Positions 31,435 to 43,125 of a stretch of 64,000 nt of DNA are shown here, in pieces. Numbering within the stretch: position 1 is the stretch's first letter; every line of letters begins with the position of its first letter. The translations under genes and the position numbers were made by a program. Source of the DNA: Euphorbia lathyris (Eukaryota > Streptophyta > Magnoliopsida > Malpighiales > Euphorbiaceae); assembly GCF_963576675.1 (NCBI RefSeq), contig NC_088913.1, positions 18,116,001-18,180,000 on the forward strand, written 5' to 3'. The notes under the pieces were generated by a model. That model saw nothing but the letters and a program-made list of their open reading frames with translations, was not told where the DNA came from and made no database searches.

Positions 31435-34400
31435 TTCTTTCCTTCTTTAAAAGAGTCCGGCACTGATCCGTTTTTGTTGAGCTCTAAAGGACCATCCGAT
31501 TTCCATGGGCTAAGGTCACGGATGTTGAACGCTGGTGAGACTTTGCCAAGCCAGTTTGGCAATGCTATATGATAGGCGTTGGCGTTGATCTTTTTGGTGA
31601 TTTTATATGGCCCATGCCTCCTAGGCCGAAGTTTGCTGCTTGCGGTGTTGGCGAGCCTCTCCTTGCCCAAATATACCATGACCTCATCTCCAACTTCAAA
31701 CTGTAGGTCCCTGCGGTGCTCATCCGCCTTAGCCTTTAACTTCTGATTTCTATCCTTAAGAGTCTCCCTTACCTCTTGGTGCATCTGCATATAGTCCTGG
31801 GCCAGCTGTTTGGCAGTCACATTTCCCTTTGGAAGGTATGCTATATCAAGGGCATGGTTTGGGGTCTTTGTGTATACTACCTCAAATGGTGATCTCCCGG
31901 TTCCCGAATGTACAGAGCCGTTGTAGGCGAACTCAGCTTGGGCTAGAACCACATCCCACATCCGGGGCTTATCCTTGCACTTGCTACGCAGTAAGTTTCC
32001 CAGAGTTCTATTGACCGCTTCTGTCTGTCCGTCTGTCTGAGGGTGGGCAGTGGTACTAAACTTCAGAGAGGTATCAAAAAGAGCCCACAAGGTCCGCCAG
32101 AAGTGACTCAGAAACTTCGTGTCACGATCTGAGACAATACTCTTTGGTACGCCATGTAGTCTGACGACCTCCTTGAAGAACAGTTTAGCAGTTGCCGATG
32201 CATCATTGGTTTTTCGGCATGGTATGAAGTGTGCCATTTTTGAGAATCGGTCAACAACCACAAAGATGGAATCCATGCCCCTCTGAGTTCTGGGTAACCC
32301 TAGGACAAAATCCATGGACAGATCCTCCCATATAGTTTCTGGTACAGGTAGTGGTAGTTGCAAACCAGCATTAGTGGGGTGTCCCTTGGCGGTCTGGCAG
32401 ATATAGCATCGTTCTACTAGGTATGCCACATCTCTCCTCATCTTGGGCCAGAAATAACGGGAACTTACTGCTTCATAGGTCTTGTTTCGCCCAAAATGTC
32501 CCCCCAGGGATCCGCCATGCAGATCGCGGATAACTTTTTCGCGGATGGAAGTGCAAGGTAAACAAAGTTGGTTACCCCTCATTAGATACTCATCCGTGAT
32601 GTGATACGCTCCATCTCCATATTGGGTTTTACATTTCTCCCAAATGCTACCGAAATCGGGATCCGCCAGGTACTCTCCTCTGATATGTTCGAAGCAGTCG
32701 GTCTCCAGATTGACGGTTTTTATTAGTGCAACCCTCCGACTCAAGGCGTCCGCCACTACGTTTTGTTTTCCCGCCTTATGGATAAGCTTATAGGGGAACT
32801 TATCTATGAAGACGGACCACCGGGCATGCATGGAGCTTCGAAGTTGCTTCTGACTTCCTAGATACTTGAGGGCCTGATGGTCAGTGTAGAGAATGAATTC
32901 TTTCCCCACTAAGTAATGCTCCCATACTTTCAATGCCCTCACTATGGCATAAAATTCTTGATCATACGTTGCCCACTTTTGCCGTGCGTCACATAGCTTC
33001 TCACTGAAGTATGCAATGGGCCTTTTCTCTTTCATCAAAACACCACCAATCCCAATTCCACTGGCATCACACTCAACTTCAAATAGTTTATCAAAATCAG
33101 GATACGCCAGCACTGGCGCTGTACTCAGTTTTTCTTTGATCAAGGCGAAGCTCTCTTCTTGGGCGTCCGCCCACTCGAACCCCTTTCCTTTCTTCAAACA
33201 TTCTGTCAATGGGGCCACTATGGAACTGAAGTTCTTAATGAATCTTCGATAAAATGTTGCTAGCCCATGAAAACTCCTGATGTCCCCCACATTCCTCGGA
33301 GTCCGCCATTCTCGGATGGCTCTCACCTTCTCTCCATCCACTTGGACACCGTCGCCACTAACCACGAATCCAAGGAAAACCAAACTTTCCATGACAAAGT
33401 CACACTTCTTGGTGTTGGCGAATAGCTGGTGTTTCCTTAACAGATCAAATACTGTATGCAAGTGCTTCTCATGATCCGCCAAGGTCTGGCTATGAATCAA
33501 AATATCATCAAAATACACAACTACGAACTTCCCAATCACCGGGCGAAGCACCTGATTCATTAGCCTCATAAAAGTACTAGGGGCATTGGTCATCCCAAAT
33601 GGCATCACTAACCACTCATACAATCCATCCCTAGTCTTGAAAGCAGTCTTCCATTCATCCCCAGCTCGAATACGTATCTGGTGATAACCGCTCCTGAGAT
33701 CAATCTTGGAGAAGACTTTGGATCCGCCAAGCTGGTCCAGCATATCATCCAACCTTGGAATGGGAAACTTGTACTTGATGGTGATCTTGTTGATGGCCCT
33801 ACTATCAACACACATCCGCCAAGACCCATCCTTCTTCGGCGTAAGTAAAGCTGGAACGGTGCAAGGACTCATACTCTCCCTAACGTATCCCATCTCGATG
33901 AGTTCCTCCACTTTCTGTTTCATGATGTCGTTCTCCTTCGGACTCATTCGATAGTGTGGGAGGCTTGGTAAGCTAGCCCCAGGCACAAGATCGATATGAT
34001 GTTGGATGTCCCTCAAAGGTGGTAACCCACTGGGTAGCTCTTCCGGGAACAGATCTTGATACTCGCCCAGTAGGCGGGTCACTCCACTTGGCATTTCCCT
34101 TTCGTCCCTTTGTGCTGATTTGTGATTCGCCTTTATCATGAACACATATACCATCTGGCTCTCTTCGCATTCGTTGACGAATGATTTGTGTGTGGGACAG
34201 ACTACCAAGGTGGACTTCTCATCGGCCTTTGATTCCCTCATTATGGGTGTGAGTACGAACTTCACCCCATCCTTTATAAATCTGTAAGTATTCCTTCTTC
34301 CGGCGTGGATGGCGTCATTATCAAACTGCCAGGGTCTGCCCAATAGTAGGTGGCAGGCATCCATATCGACCACGTCACAACAGACTTCATCCTTATATTC

Positions 34401-35321
34401 GCCGATTTCAATAGGTACCTTACATCTCTGTCTTACTCTGAGTTCACCCACATCCTTGATCCATCCAACCCTGTAGGGGTCAGGATGTGCCTCCGCCAGC
34501 AATCCAAACTTCCGAACGGCGCTGCTACTCACGATGTTCTCCTGACTACCACTATCAATGATTACGTTGCATCGCCCTTTGTTCACAAGGCAACGAGTCC
34601 GGAATAGTTGATGCCTCTGATCGCCCTCTAGTCGGCTGGAGACTAATAAGCGTCTAACCACATGAATGGCGTATCTCCCTTCATCCGCCTCATCATCATC
34701 CTCTCCCAAGGGTTCACAATATACTTCATCCCCATCTTCATAGTCTTCTTCACATCTTTCCACCATGTTAGCACTCTTCCTCCTAGGACACTCGTTAGAT
34801 CTATGGCCTGGTTCATTGCACCTGAAACATTTAAAAGGCGCGGGCCTCGCATATGGATTGTTGCTCTTAGGTGGTGTAGGTACCTCCTTGTATGGCCTAG
34901 TATCTCCAACAGATCCTCTTCCCACACTGTTAACCTTGACTCCACTAGCACTCGCCACTTGCTTGCCTTTGTCATAAGACTTCACGTTATCTCTTCCTCC
35001 AGGCGTATACTCAGTAGCGGCGGATCTCCGGGTTCGCCCGCTTAGTTGAGATTCAGCCTTCAGGGCCAAATTCCTGGCATCTTGCACTCGAACCACCATC
35101 TGTGTGCCAATACGATCCTGGATGTTGTATCTCAACCCTTCTAGGTACCTAGAGGTCTTTTGGCTTTCAGTTTCAGACAAGTTGGCCCTAGCCGATAGCC
35201 TTAAGAATTCTGAGGTATACTCATGGACACTTCGGGCACCTTGAGAGCATCCTCTGTAGGAACTGTAGATATACTGCTCATAGTCCGGCGGTAAGAACCG
35301 CTCCCTCAACATCGCCTTCAT
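31311..35321 (-). CDS. Gypsy gag(part)-pol polyprotein
   Basis: An open frame of 1336 codons in the same frame as 35322-35999. In order: the rest of gag, a CX2CX4HX4C knuckle ([14 protein letters not shown], residues 165-178), an aspartic protease (IIDSGS, D256), reverse transcriptase (VVYFDD at 601-606), RNase H (ECDASG, D752; TDHQ), the integrase HHCC zinc region (H935, H942, C972, C975) and core triad D1004, D1065, E1101 with spacing D60D35E. All catalytic residues seen are present. The integrase tail (GPY, then residues ~1297-1336) is encoded inside the 3' LTR and lacks a recognisable chromodomain. The Met at 35321 directly follows the stop, so it is not the natural start. Confidence 0.9.
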   Translation of the reverse strand: MKAMLRERFLPPDYEQYIYSSYRGCSQGARSVHEYTSEFLRLSARANLSETESQKTSRYLEGLRYNIQDRIGTQMVVRVQDARNLALKAESQLSGRTRRSAATEYTPGGRDNVKSYDKGKQVASASGVKVNSVGRGSVGDTRPYKEVPTPPKSNNPYARPAPFKCFRCNEPGHRSNECPRRKSANMVERCEEDYEDGDEVYCEPLGEDDDEADEGRYAIHVVRRLLVSSRLEGDQRHQLFRTRCLVNKGRCNVIIDSGSQENIVSSSAVRKFGLLAEAHPDPYRVGWIKDVGELRVRQRCKVPIEIGEYKDEVCCDVVDMDACHLLLGRPWQFDNDAIHAGRRNTYRFIKDGVKFVLTPIMRESKADEKSTLVVCPTHKSFVNECEESQMVYVFMIKANHKSAQRDEREMPSGVTRLLGEYQDLFPEELPSGLPPLRDIQHHIDLVPGASLPSLPHYRMSPKENDIMKQKVEELIEMGYVRESMSPCTVPALLTPKKDGSWRMCVDSRAINKITIKYKFPIPRLDDMLDQLGGSKVFSKIDLRSGYHQIRIRAGDEWKTAFKTRDGLYEWLVMPFGMTNAPSTFMRLMNQVLRPVIGKFVVVYFDDILIHSQTLADHEKHLHTVFDLLRKHQLFANTKKCDFVMESLVFLGFVVSGDGVQVDGEKVRAIREWRTPRNVGDIRSFHGLATFYRRFIKNFSSIVAPLTECLKKGKGFEWADAQEESFALIKEKLSTAPVLAYPDFDKLFEVECDASGIGIGGVLMKEKRPIAYFSEKLCDARQKWATYDQEFYAIVRALKVWEHYLVGKEFILYTDHQALKYLGSQKQLRSSMHARWSVFIDKFPYKLIHKAGKQNVVADALSRRVALIKTVNLETDCFEHIRGEYLADPDFGSIWEKCKTQYGDGAYHITDEYLMRGNQLCLPCTSIREKVIRDLHGGSLGGHFGRNKTYEAVSSRYFWPKMRRDVAYLVERCYICQTAKGHPTNAGLQLPLPVPETIWEDLSMDFVLGLPRTQRGMDSIFVVVDRFSKMAHFIPCRKTNDASATAKLFFKEVVRLHGVPKSIVSDRDTKFLSHFWRTLWALFDTSLKFSTTAHPQTDGQTEAVNRTLGNLLRSKCKDKPRMWDVVLAQAEFAYNGSVHSGTGRSPFEVVYTKTPNHALDIAYLPKGNVTAKQLAQDYMQMHQEVRETLKDRNQKLKAKADEHRRDLQFEVGDEVMVYLGKERLANTASSKLRPRRHGPYKITKKINANAYHIALPNWLGKVSPAFNIRDLSPWKSDGPLELNKNGSVPDSFKEGKNDADIRTGHTDRADSSGSSRIKLTEDAPGRADPQDTRARRI
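31435..31449 (-). promoter_or_regulatory. Polypurine tract of the CRM-like element
   Basis: AAAGAAGGAAAGAA on the minus strand directly precedes the 3' LTR and would prime plus-strand DNA synthesis. Confidence 0.7.
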
Positions 35322-35999
35322 TCATAGCCAAGATCTAATCGGATCTCTGCCCCCTCTTCTTCTTTCTTCCCTCATCTGATCCCACCAAACTGATGCGCCA
35401 CCCTTCAGGCGATACACCACCAGCCTTACTTTCCTCTCATCAGGAATCCCAGCATATTCAAAGAAGCGCTCAACCTCCGATAACCAATCTAAGAACCCCT
35501 CTATATCCAGTTCACCACCAAAAGATGATAAGTCTATTTTTAACTTAAAGGCATCATCCCTGTCAAAGTTTCCTAGATCTGGTTCTGCCCTAGCCATACC
35601 CACACGTCTGTTATCATTCAGGCCAACACCCCTCATATTTCTAAAGGCACCATTATCCCCAATATCCTCAAAATCATCACTATCGCTATCAGCGTTATGC
35701 ACAAGGACAAAGTCAGGCCTTCTTACCTCAGGATCCCTAGGACCCATTTGTGGACGTGGTTGTTCAAGTGCTCCTTCCTTTCTCTGAGTTGATCCTCCTG
35801 CTGCGGATTGGATTAAGGACCGAACCTCCAGTTTGAAGTTTTCCAGGGAGGTGGTTAACTCCAGGAACTTTTGATCGGTCTGTCTCTGCCGCTCATGGCT
35901 GGCCTGAATCTGTTTCGCGAGGTGCTCCCTTAGCTCCTCATACCTCCGGTCACTGGTTTCCATGGAATCTTGCGGTTGTCGGGGTTGAACCATTGCCAA
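35322..35999 (-). CDS. Gypsy gag N-terminal part, ended by a TGA
   Basis: 225 codons from MAMVQPRQPQ (ATG at 35997-35999, 27 bases inside the primer-binding site). A helical, Gln/Glu-rich N-terminus, a basic/acidic linker and the beginning of the gag fold (GFLDWLSEVERFFEYAG, GGASVWWDQM) are seen. The TGA at 35322-35324 falls in the middle of the gag fold ([17 protein letters not shown]), and the frame continues without shift for 1336 codons. A point mutation is the simplest reading; readthrough cannot be excluded. Confidence 0.85.
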   Translation of the reverse strand: MAMVQPRQPQDSMETSDRRYEELREHLAKQIQASHERQRQTDQKFLELTTSLENFKLEVRSLIQSAAGGSTQRKEGALEQPRPQMGPRDPEVRRPDFVLVHNADSDSDDFEDIGDNGAFRNMRGVGLNDNRRVGMARAEPDLGNFDRDDAFKLKIDLSSFGGELDIEGFLDWLSEVERFFEYAGIPDERKVRLVVYRLKGGASVWWDQMREERRRGGRDPIRSWL

Positions 36000-36025
36000 A
36001 AGAAGTTTCGGGTCAGGAAACGATT

Positions 36026-36038
36026 GGCTCTGATACCA
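36026..36038 (-). promoter_or_regulatory. Primer-binding site (initiator tRNA-Met)
   Basis: TGGTATCAGAGCC on the minus strand, two bases inside the 5' LTR, is complementary to the 3' end of plant initiator tRNA-Met. Confidence 0.9.
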
Positions 36039-36040
36039 AC

Positions 36041-36540
36041 TGATAAGGATTGAAAGCGAGAAATGAAGGTTTTAGTCGTAAACCAACAAAGATGTTTTTC
36101 TCAAACTTAACTTGAAGGAGTGAATCCCGATAACAAGGTATAAACCTTAATTCTCAAAGAGAAATGATATTTTTGATTGATAAAAGTTGTTCCATTCTTA
36201 CAAAATGAGGGTATAAATACATCCCCCAATGACTGACGCTACCCTTATTAGGGCTACAAAAAGGCATAAGACAAAGGGCAAAATGGATAGTCTGCTCAGA
36301 CAAGGAGTACGACGGCGCAGGTACGGAATGTCAGACTGTCTGTTGGTCGACTTCCTGAGGAAGTAATCTTGGCGATCCGCCCATGCTCATATGTGGATAC
36401 GCCTTCAGGCATACTCCTAGATCCGCCTTGCTCGCGTGTCTTGGGGATCCGCCCTTCCAGGTGCATCCTCTGTGAGCTTGATTCTTGAAGACCCGCTAGA
36501 GTCCGCGCGATCAGTGTGGCCAGTTCGGATGTCCGCATCA
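36041..36540 (-). repeat. 5' LTR of the CRM-like element
   Basis: TGATGCGGACATCC starts it on the minus strand and CCTTATCA ends it. TATTTATA at 36212-36219 is a plausible TATA box. Confidence 0.9.
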
Positions 36541-36654
36541 GTAAGTGACAAAGTAGAGAAAGAAAGATAACTCTTTATAGTTTGGAGATTGAACTTTAAA
36601 TTACCAATTTTAAAACTAGTCAAACCTTCCAAAGCAGTCCTTGAATATTGGTTT

Positions 36655-37014
36655 AAGGGGTAAAGTATCAAAATAGACCTAAATTTTTTAGGAAATATCA
36701 ATTTAGGCTTCACGTATAAAATAGCATCTATGTAAGCTTAACGTTTATAAAATAGTATCAATTTAGGTCTCGATAACGAAACGTGACACGTCATTCATAT
36801 TACTTCAGTTCACAACCATCACTTATTTATAATTGTTGCTTCAAGGTCTGCAAAAACCACCCCCCCCCCCCAATTTAATGAATGACGTGTCACGTTTCAT
36901 TATCGATGTTTAAATTAGTACTATCTGTAAACATTAAGTCTATATTAGTGTTATTTTGTACACAGAGTCTAAATTAATACATCCAAAAACAATAAAGACT
37001 TATTTTGTTACCTT
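36655..37014. mobile_element. MITE with ~140-bp inverted repeats
   Basis: Left arm and inverted right arm share GAAACGTGACACGTCATTCAT and matching blocks out to GGTAAAGTATCAAAATAGAC/GGTAACAAAATAAGTC. A pure C run (36858-36869) lies in the loop. No clear target duplication. Confidence 0.6.
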
Positions 37015-37205
37015 ATTTTTTTTAGTGGATCTTGTGAATCAGTGACAAAGCTATGGAGGGTTAGATCCATTAACCCTCTGAAAACCCCTCGAGCGCATGG
37101 TTTTAAAAACTAAATCTCATATCAAATCGGTTTGATAAAGAGTTCACAGGTATTGATTCGGATTGATAAAACGGATGACATCATAAATAATATATTATAA
37201 AAAGT

Positions 37206-37247
<42 letters not shown>

Positions 37248-37376
37248 AAATTCTAATAAATTGAACATTATAATTCATATATCCAAATATAAAAAATTAA
37301 TTTGATACAATATTCAAAAAATTAAAAATTAATTAATGAAATTAAAAAAGAAGAAGTATAAATGTATTACTATTTT
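37015..37376. other. Spacer with TA microsatellite
   Basis: No gene seen. A (TA)n run occupies about 37210-37244. Confidence 0.55.
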
Positions 37377-37386
37377 ATTTATTCTA

Positions 37387-37855
37387 CGCTTAATACATAA
37401 ATTGTCTTTTGAACTTTCCCAGAAAACTGATTAAAGTGTCCTGATAGTTTTCTGAACTTATATAAAATATTCAGTTCGTCTCCTGAACTTGAGAAAATAT
37501 GTAATCAATTAATCACTTAGTTATAAAAGACTAAGTTGAATGTGAAAGATGTGTTGCACATGCCTTAGAATTTATTACACAATTCACAAAAAAATTTATA
37601 AAAAAATTTCTTCTCTAATATTAGAATCGTGTATCCTAACTTTTGGTTGTTTTATCTTTTTAAGATGCATGCAACACATCTTCCGCATTTAACTTACTTT
37701 TTTACAACCGAATGATTAATTGATTATATTTTACGCAAATTCAGGTGGCTAAATGAACATTTTATACAAATTTAGATAGATATTAAAACACTTTAAAAGT
37801 TAGGAGTCACTCAATCTCTTTGGATAATTTCATCGAGGCAAATAATATATTAAGC
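37387..37855. mobile_element. Mutator-like MITE, complete copy
   Basis: 469 bp, ends (C)GCTTAATACAT.../...ATATTAAGC with ~150-bp inverted arms. A perfect 10-bp duplication ATTTATTCTA flanks it (37377-37386 and 37856-37865). It belongs to the same family as 30540-30890 and 38035-43322. Confidence 0.8.
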
Positions 37856-38351
37856 ATTTATTCTATTCCATCATTATACAATTCCCAACCACTTCACTTT
37901 TCTAATCCAATTTCTACTCTATTTTATAATTATTTATTTATTTTATCAAAACTTTAAAAATACCACGTGGTATGTGATATTGCATGCGTGCATCTGAATA
38001 CTATTTCTCATTTTTTCTTCTTCTTTTTTTGTGGGGCTTAATACATCATTTATCCACAAAATTTGATTGACCCTCTGAACTTTCAAAATATCTCGATAGT
38101 TCCTTAAACTTATATAAAATATTCATTTAGCCTCTGAACTTACGTAAAATGTAATCAATTGATCACTCGGTTGTAAAAAAAATAAGTTAAATGCGGAAAA
38201 TATATTACACGCATCTAAAAAAAAGTAAAACAATCAAAATCGGGGTATGCGGTTGTAATATTAGAGAATACAAGGTTTATAGTTGAGCAGGTAATAACTT
38301 TATTTCTAATCTATTATTGAATTATGTAATAACATTCTAAGACACATGAAA

Positions 38352-38613
38352 TGATAAATATTGAACACAATAGACAAATTGCAACAAAATGCAAAGAGTA
38401 TTTGTTATTAAGAATGTAAACTGAGGAAGCTTTAAATAGCTTTACAGTGAACAGAAATTCAAAAACAGAAACTAACGTATCCCACATATACAAGAAACGT
38501 GATTACAGCAAAGACCAAATCAAACTCTAACGTATTCCTAGTTTCTAGGAACTTATTGTTAACAGCAAGGACTACTTCAAAGAAAACCAAACAAGAAGAC
38601 ACGTTACTTAACA
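38352..38613 (-). repeat. 3' LTR of the copia element
   Basis: TGATAAATATTG...CGTTACTTAACA in plus orientation. A purine-rich tract (GGGGAGAGTTT on the minus strand, 38614-38624) adjoins it as polypurine tract. Confidence 0.9.
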
Positions 38614-38648
38614 AAACTCTCCCCTAAACTAAACTTGCTTACAGCAAG

Positions 38649-39650
38649 TTAGTTTATACCCAAACTGCTTCGAACACCAAGTGCTTCTCTAAGCTTCTCA
38701 AATTGATCAAGCTTTAACGGTTTTGTCATGATATCTGCAACTTGCTCATTCGTGCCACAATATTCCATTTTAATTGACCCATCATTTACAAGATTTCTTA
38801 AAAAATGAAATCTTACATCAATATGTTTGCTTCTTCCATGAAGTATCGGATTCTTTGCAAGTTTAATAGTAGAAGAATTGTCACAGAGAACCTTCACATA
38901 GTCAATTTTTGTACCTTCAATTTGTTTCAGAATTCTCTGCATCCAGACACATTGACACGCATATGAGGCAGCAGCGATATATTCTGCCTCTGTAGTTGAC
39001 AGACTCACTACAAGTTGCTTCTTGGACGCCCAAGCTACAGCTCCTCCACTTAATACGAAAACATATCCTGATGTACTCTTTCGATCATCTATATCACCAG
39101 CATAATCACTGTCTGTATATGCCATTAACTCAGTTGTGCAGCCTCGTTTGTAAACAATGCCAAAATCAGCAGTACTTTGAATATATCTCAAGATTCTCTT
39201 AGCTGCTAACATATGTATCTCCATTGGTTTTGACATAAATCTGCTTATGAGACATACACTGTACATCAAATCTGGTCCTGTGACAGTCATATATAGCAAG
39301 CTTCCAACAATCTGCTTGAACAAGGTTCCATTTACTTGAGTGCCTTCCTCCTCCTTTGATAGTTTGTTTCCTGGAACAATTGGATTTCTGACTCCATTGC
39401 ACCCTTTCATCCCGAATTTTTCAAGCATTTCACTGGCATATTTCTTCTGGCTGATGAAAATGCCATTTACTCCTTGATGAACTTCCACTCCCAAGAAATA
39501 CTTCATTTCTCCTAGATCGGTCATCTCGAACTCATTCTTCATAGAGTTTTTGAAATTTTGTATCATAATCAAATCATTGCCTGTAAAAACAAGATCATCA
39601 ACATAGAGACTTATAATTAGAATCTTGTTGTGTTCCTGTTTTACAAACAA
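38649..39650 (-). pseudogene. Copia reverse transcriptase C-terminus and RNase H
   Basis: 333 codons in the same frame as 39663-41366, from which it is separated by a TGA at 39663-39665 (context FERS*CDPTLFVKQ). It begins at the catalytic YVDD (SLYVDDLVFTGND). Then come the RNase H landmarks AYTDSDYAGD, KSTSGYVF, SKKQLVVSLSTTEAEY, KHIDVRFHFLR and the end ADIMTKPL. The natural stop is just before the polypurine tract. Confidence 0.9.
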
Positions 39651-39662
39651 AGTAGGATCACA

Positions 39663-41366
39663 TCAGCTTCTTTCGAACCCTTCTTTGATGAAGTATCCTT
39701 CAATTCTACTAAACCACGCCCTTGGAGCTTGCTTTAAGCCATAAAGAGCTTTGTTTAGTTTGTATACTTTGTTCTCCTCTCTCTTAAATTCATAGCCTTG
39801 TGGCTGAGCGACATAGACGTCTTCTTTGAGTTCTCCGTGCAGAAATGCGCTTTTAACGTCTAGTTGAAACAACTTCCAACCATTTTTCGCTGCTACTGCA
39901 ATTACCATGCGAATAGTATCCCATCGTGCTACTGGTGCAAAGACCTCATTGTAGTCAATTCCCTTTTCTTGAGCATACCCTTTTGCCACGAGACGTGCTT
40001 TACATTTGTCAATCTCTCCATTTTCGTTCAGCCTGGTTCGATACACCCACTTGACACCTATCACCTTCACTTCCAAAGGAGCCTTTACAAGTTCCCAAGT
40101 TTGATTTTTCTTTATTGCTTCGATTTCAAGATCCATTGCATCCCTCCATTTCTTCAATTTTGCTGCTTGTTCATAGAAAATGGGATCAGCAGATATACAT
40201 AGAGCAAAGTTTTGTACCTCATCTTCAGAGAATCCTTCTCCACTTGTGTAATCTTCTAAGTAGGCAGGAGCTCTTCGTTCTCTGATTGAGAAAGATGAAT
40301 TAGAGGTATTATTGGAGCTGGAATTCAGTGAGTTAGAGCTGGAACTTGCTGAATTTGGAACATCACTATTGGAGACATCACTATTGGAGCTTGAATTTTC
40401 TGCGTCATTGGAGGTGATGTCTTCATCCACATCTGCTGTATTTTCTTCATCTAAATCTGCTTCTTCTTCACTTTCATCTCCTTGATTGTGGGCTTCTTTA
40501 TATTCTTCTCCCCAATCAAGTACATCAGTAGTCTCCTCTTTTGTTTTTGCCCAATCCCATCTTTCATCTTCTTCAAAGATGACATCTCTGCTGATGGTTA
40601 CTTTCTTTGTGAAAGGATTAATTAGCTTATATCCTTTGGACTCCACACTGTAGCCGATCAGGACTAATTTTTGACTTTTTGCGTCTAACATCAATCTCTT
40701 AGCATCAGGTACATGTACATTTCCAATGCAGCTAAAGACCCTGAAATATTCAATGTTAGGTTTCAAATCACTCCAACATTCTTCTGGAGTTTTATTTTTC
40801 ACAGAGGCAGTGGGACTCCGATTGAGAATGTGACATGTCCACTTCGCAGCATCTGGCCAAAGCATTTTGGGCATTTGTTTTTCTTCAAGCAAGCATCTCA
40901 CCATATTGAGGATTGTACGGTTTTTACGCTCCGCAACTCCGTTTTGCTGAGGCGTATACGTTGTAGTAAGCTGTCTTCTTATGCCTTGTGTTTTGCAAAA
41001 TTCTGAAAATTCTTTGGAGTTGAATTCTCCTCCTCTATCTATTCTTAAGCTGCACATTGATAGACCACACTCTTTCTCCACCATTATTTTGAATTTTTTG
41101 AAAGTCACAAAAGCTTCACTCTTTTCGTTCAGAAAATAAACCCACAGCTTTCGACTAAAGTCATCTATGAATGTTAATATGTACCTCTTTTGACTGTAGG
41201 AGGCAGGCAAAATAGGATCACAAATGTCTGAGTGTATGAGCTGTAATTTCTTTGTGGCTCTCCAATTACTCTTCTTTGAAATGGCTACTCTGTGTTGTTT
41301 TCCCATCATGCAACTTGTACATTTTTTTGTTGGGGTTTTGATGTTTGGCAGCCCTCGATTCTTCAA
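39663..41366 (-). pseudogene. Copia integrase and reverse transcriptase N-terminus
   Basis: 567 codons. The zinc region keeps only its CxxC half (CTSCMMGKQHR); the upstream His pair is not seen. The integrase core has HSDICDPI, FIDDFSRKLW, RIDRGGEFNS and PQQNGVAERKNRT. After an Asp/Glu/Ser-rich linker the reverse transcriptase begins (WVYRTRLNENGEIDKCKARL, AKGYAQEKGIDYNEVFAPV, QLDVKSAFLHG, LYGLKQAPRAW). The TGA at 39663 cuts it off before YVDD. Confidence 0.9.
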
Positions 41367-41661
41367 TTTGTGCGTTGAAGCAAGAAGGTGATTTCATAAG
41401 AATGTTTGCAATAACTACAAATATTTTGTTTGCTGTCATTTCGCTTTTCATTATAACACCACGGGTCGGATGATATAACTTGCACACTCCATGTTTGATA
41501 AGAATGGTGATTCTTCAATTTGTGCGTTGAAGCAAGAAGGTGATTTCATAAGAATGTTTGCAATAACTACAAATATTTTGTTTGCTGTCATTTCGCTTTT
41601 CATTATAACACCACGGGTCGGATGATATAACTTGCACACTCCATGTTTGATAAGAATGGTG
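41358..41661 (-). repeat. 152-bp tandem duplication in copia pol
   Basis: 41358-41509 and 41510-41661 are essentially identical. Since 152 is not a multiple of three, the second copy throws the polyprotein out of frame between protease and integrase. Confidence 0.85.
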
Positions 41662-42203
41662 ATTCCTCGTTCTTGTAATTGACCTATACTCAGCAGGTTA
41701 TTATGCAATTCAGGTACATAAAAAACATCACTCACAATTTGGATTTGGCCTCCAACTTCGAGCTTGATACTCCCTTTCCCCATCACCATCAGCTTGGAAT
41801 CATTCCCAAGTTTAACAGAATGCTTAAAAACTTCATCAAGTCGTGTGAACCACTCTTTGTTTCCTGACATGTGGTTCGAACATCCAGAATCAAGAAACCA
41901 GGTCCCTTTCCTTTTGTCTTGCTTGAGATCAACTTGCGCCATTAACAACATCTCATCTTCATCATCAATCTCGGCATAGTGAGCCTGTTTCTCTGAATTT
42001 TGACATTCATACTGAAAATGTCCCAAATTGTGACATTTATAGCATTCAACACCAGATTTGTCAAAGAACGATCTGCCTCTACCTCTTCCTCGACCTCTAA
42101 ACGTGCATCTGCCTCGTCCACTTCGGTCTTCATGTGTAACTTTCAATACTTGATCTTCTTCTACAGATCCTTTCATCCTTTGTTCGTGAATTAAAAGGCT
42201 GCT
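41451..42203 (-). pseudogene. Copia gag knuckle and protease
   Basis: Same frame as the gag segment after the stop at 42204-42206. It holds the Arg/Gly-rich tract, knuckle CYKCHNLGHFQYEC, protease WFLDSGCSNHMSG and VFYVPELHNNLLSIGQL. It runs into the 152-bp duplication and then stops at 41451. Confidence 0.85.
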
Positions 42204-42788
42204 TTAGAGTTCATCCACAGTTAAAACATCAACATTATTTGATTCTTCAATTGAACATATCACGTAGTTGAATTTTGGAACTAAGGATCGAAGAATCTTT
42301 CCTGTGATATCAGCTTCTTTGAGACTTTCACCACATGATTTCATCCTCTTGGCAATTGAGAGTGTTCTTCCAAAATAGGCATTGACACATTCCCCTTCTT
42401 TCATCTTCAGAATTTCGAATTCAGTTTTTAGGGTTTGAAGTTGTGCTCTTTTAACCCTTGTTGACCCTTTAAATTTCTGCTTCATCGAGTCCCAAATCTG
42501 CTTGGATGTATCATCGTTCAGAATGGTTTCCATAATTTCTCTGTCAATGGCTTGATAGAGATAATTCTTCACCTTCTTATCTTTCAATTGCTGTTCTGCA
42601 ATAACTTTAGTCTCTGCTTCTGATGGCTCTCTTCCTGCTGGAATCTCTGTTATTCCGTCTTCTACTAGGCTCCAGAATTCCTTTGCTCGAAGGAAATTCT
42701 CCATCAATTTTGCCCAATGTTCATAGAAGCCATCGAATTTTGGGATAGCTGGTTGCACAAAACCATTATTATTGTTGCTTTCTACCAT
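42204..42788 (-). pseudogene. Copia gag
   Basis: Start at MVESNNNNGF (ATG 42786-42788), 60 bases inside the primer-binding site; the open frame reaches further up, into the LTR. It shows the UBN2-type gag landmarks (FDGFYEHWAKLMENFL, WDSMKQKFKG, QLQTLKTEFEILKM, YFGRTLSIAKRM, ILRSLVPKFNYV). It is cut by a TAA at 42204-42206 (VDEL*SSLLIHEQRM), where related proteins read through. Confidence 0.85.
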
Positions 42789-42848
42789 CTCTTCACACTC
42801 TTCTCTCGTGTTTCTCTCACACTCTTCTCTCTCAATCAGGCTTGTTCT

Positions 42849-42861
42849 GGCTCTGATACCA
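42849..42861 (-). promoter_or_regulatory. Primer-binding site (initiator tRNA-Met), copia
   Basis: TGGTATCAGAGCC on the minus strand, two bases inside the 5' LTR. Confidence 0.9.
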
Positions 42862-42863
42862 AA

Positions 42864-43125
42864 TGATAAATATTGAACACAATAGACAAATTGCAACAAA
42901 ATGCAAAGAGTATTTGTTATTGAGAATGTAAACTGAGGAAGCTTTAAATAGCTTTACAGTGAACAGAAATCCAAAAACAGAAACTAACGTATCTCACATA
43001 TACAAGAAACGTGATTACAGCAAAGACCAAATCAAACTCTAACTTATTCCTAGTTTCTAGGAACTTATTGTTAACAGCAAGGACTACTTCAAAGAAAACC
43101 AAACAAGAAGACACGTTACTTAACA
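42864..43125 (-). repeat. 5' LTR of the copia element
   Basis: 262 bp, nearly identical to 38352-38613. Confidence 0.9.

Larger units (their letters stand above)
30936..36540 (-). mobile_element. Complete Ty3/gypsy retrotransposon, CRM-like
   Basis: This 5605-bp element has two LTRs of ~500 bp, a perfect 5-bp target duplication GTAAG (30931-30935 and 36541-36545), an initiator-Met primer-binding site, a polypurine tract and a near-intact gag-pol. The LTRs differ at about four positions plus one indel by eye, so the insertion is recent. The LTR starts TGATGCGGACATCC, the integrase C-terminus reads on into the LTR, and no ordinary chromodomain is seen. These features fit the CRM (centromeric) clade, but the clade call is an inference. 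One stop codon in gag is the only clear defect. Confidence 0.9.
38352..43125 (-). mobile_element. Complete Ty1/copia retrotransposon
   Basis: A 4774-bp element with 262-bp LTRs (38352-38613 and 42864-43125), perfect target duplication TGAAA (38347-38351 and 43126-43130), initiator-Met primer-binding site and gag-pol order protease-integrase-reverse transcriptase-RNase H, which defines copia. The two LTRs differ at about four positions by eye. The ORF is broken by two stops and a 152-bp tandem duplication, so it is not autonomous. Confidence 0.95.

Noticed and set aside
31190..31435. An 81-codon frame in the 3' LTR and its twin at 36296-36538 as separate genes
   Set aside because: They are LTR sequence partly overlapping the polyprotein tail.
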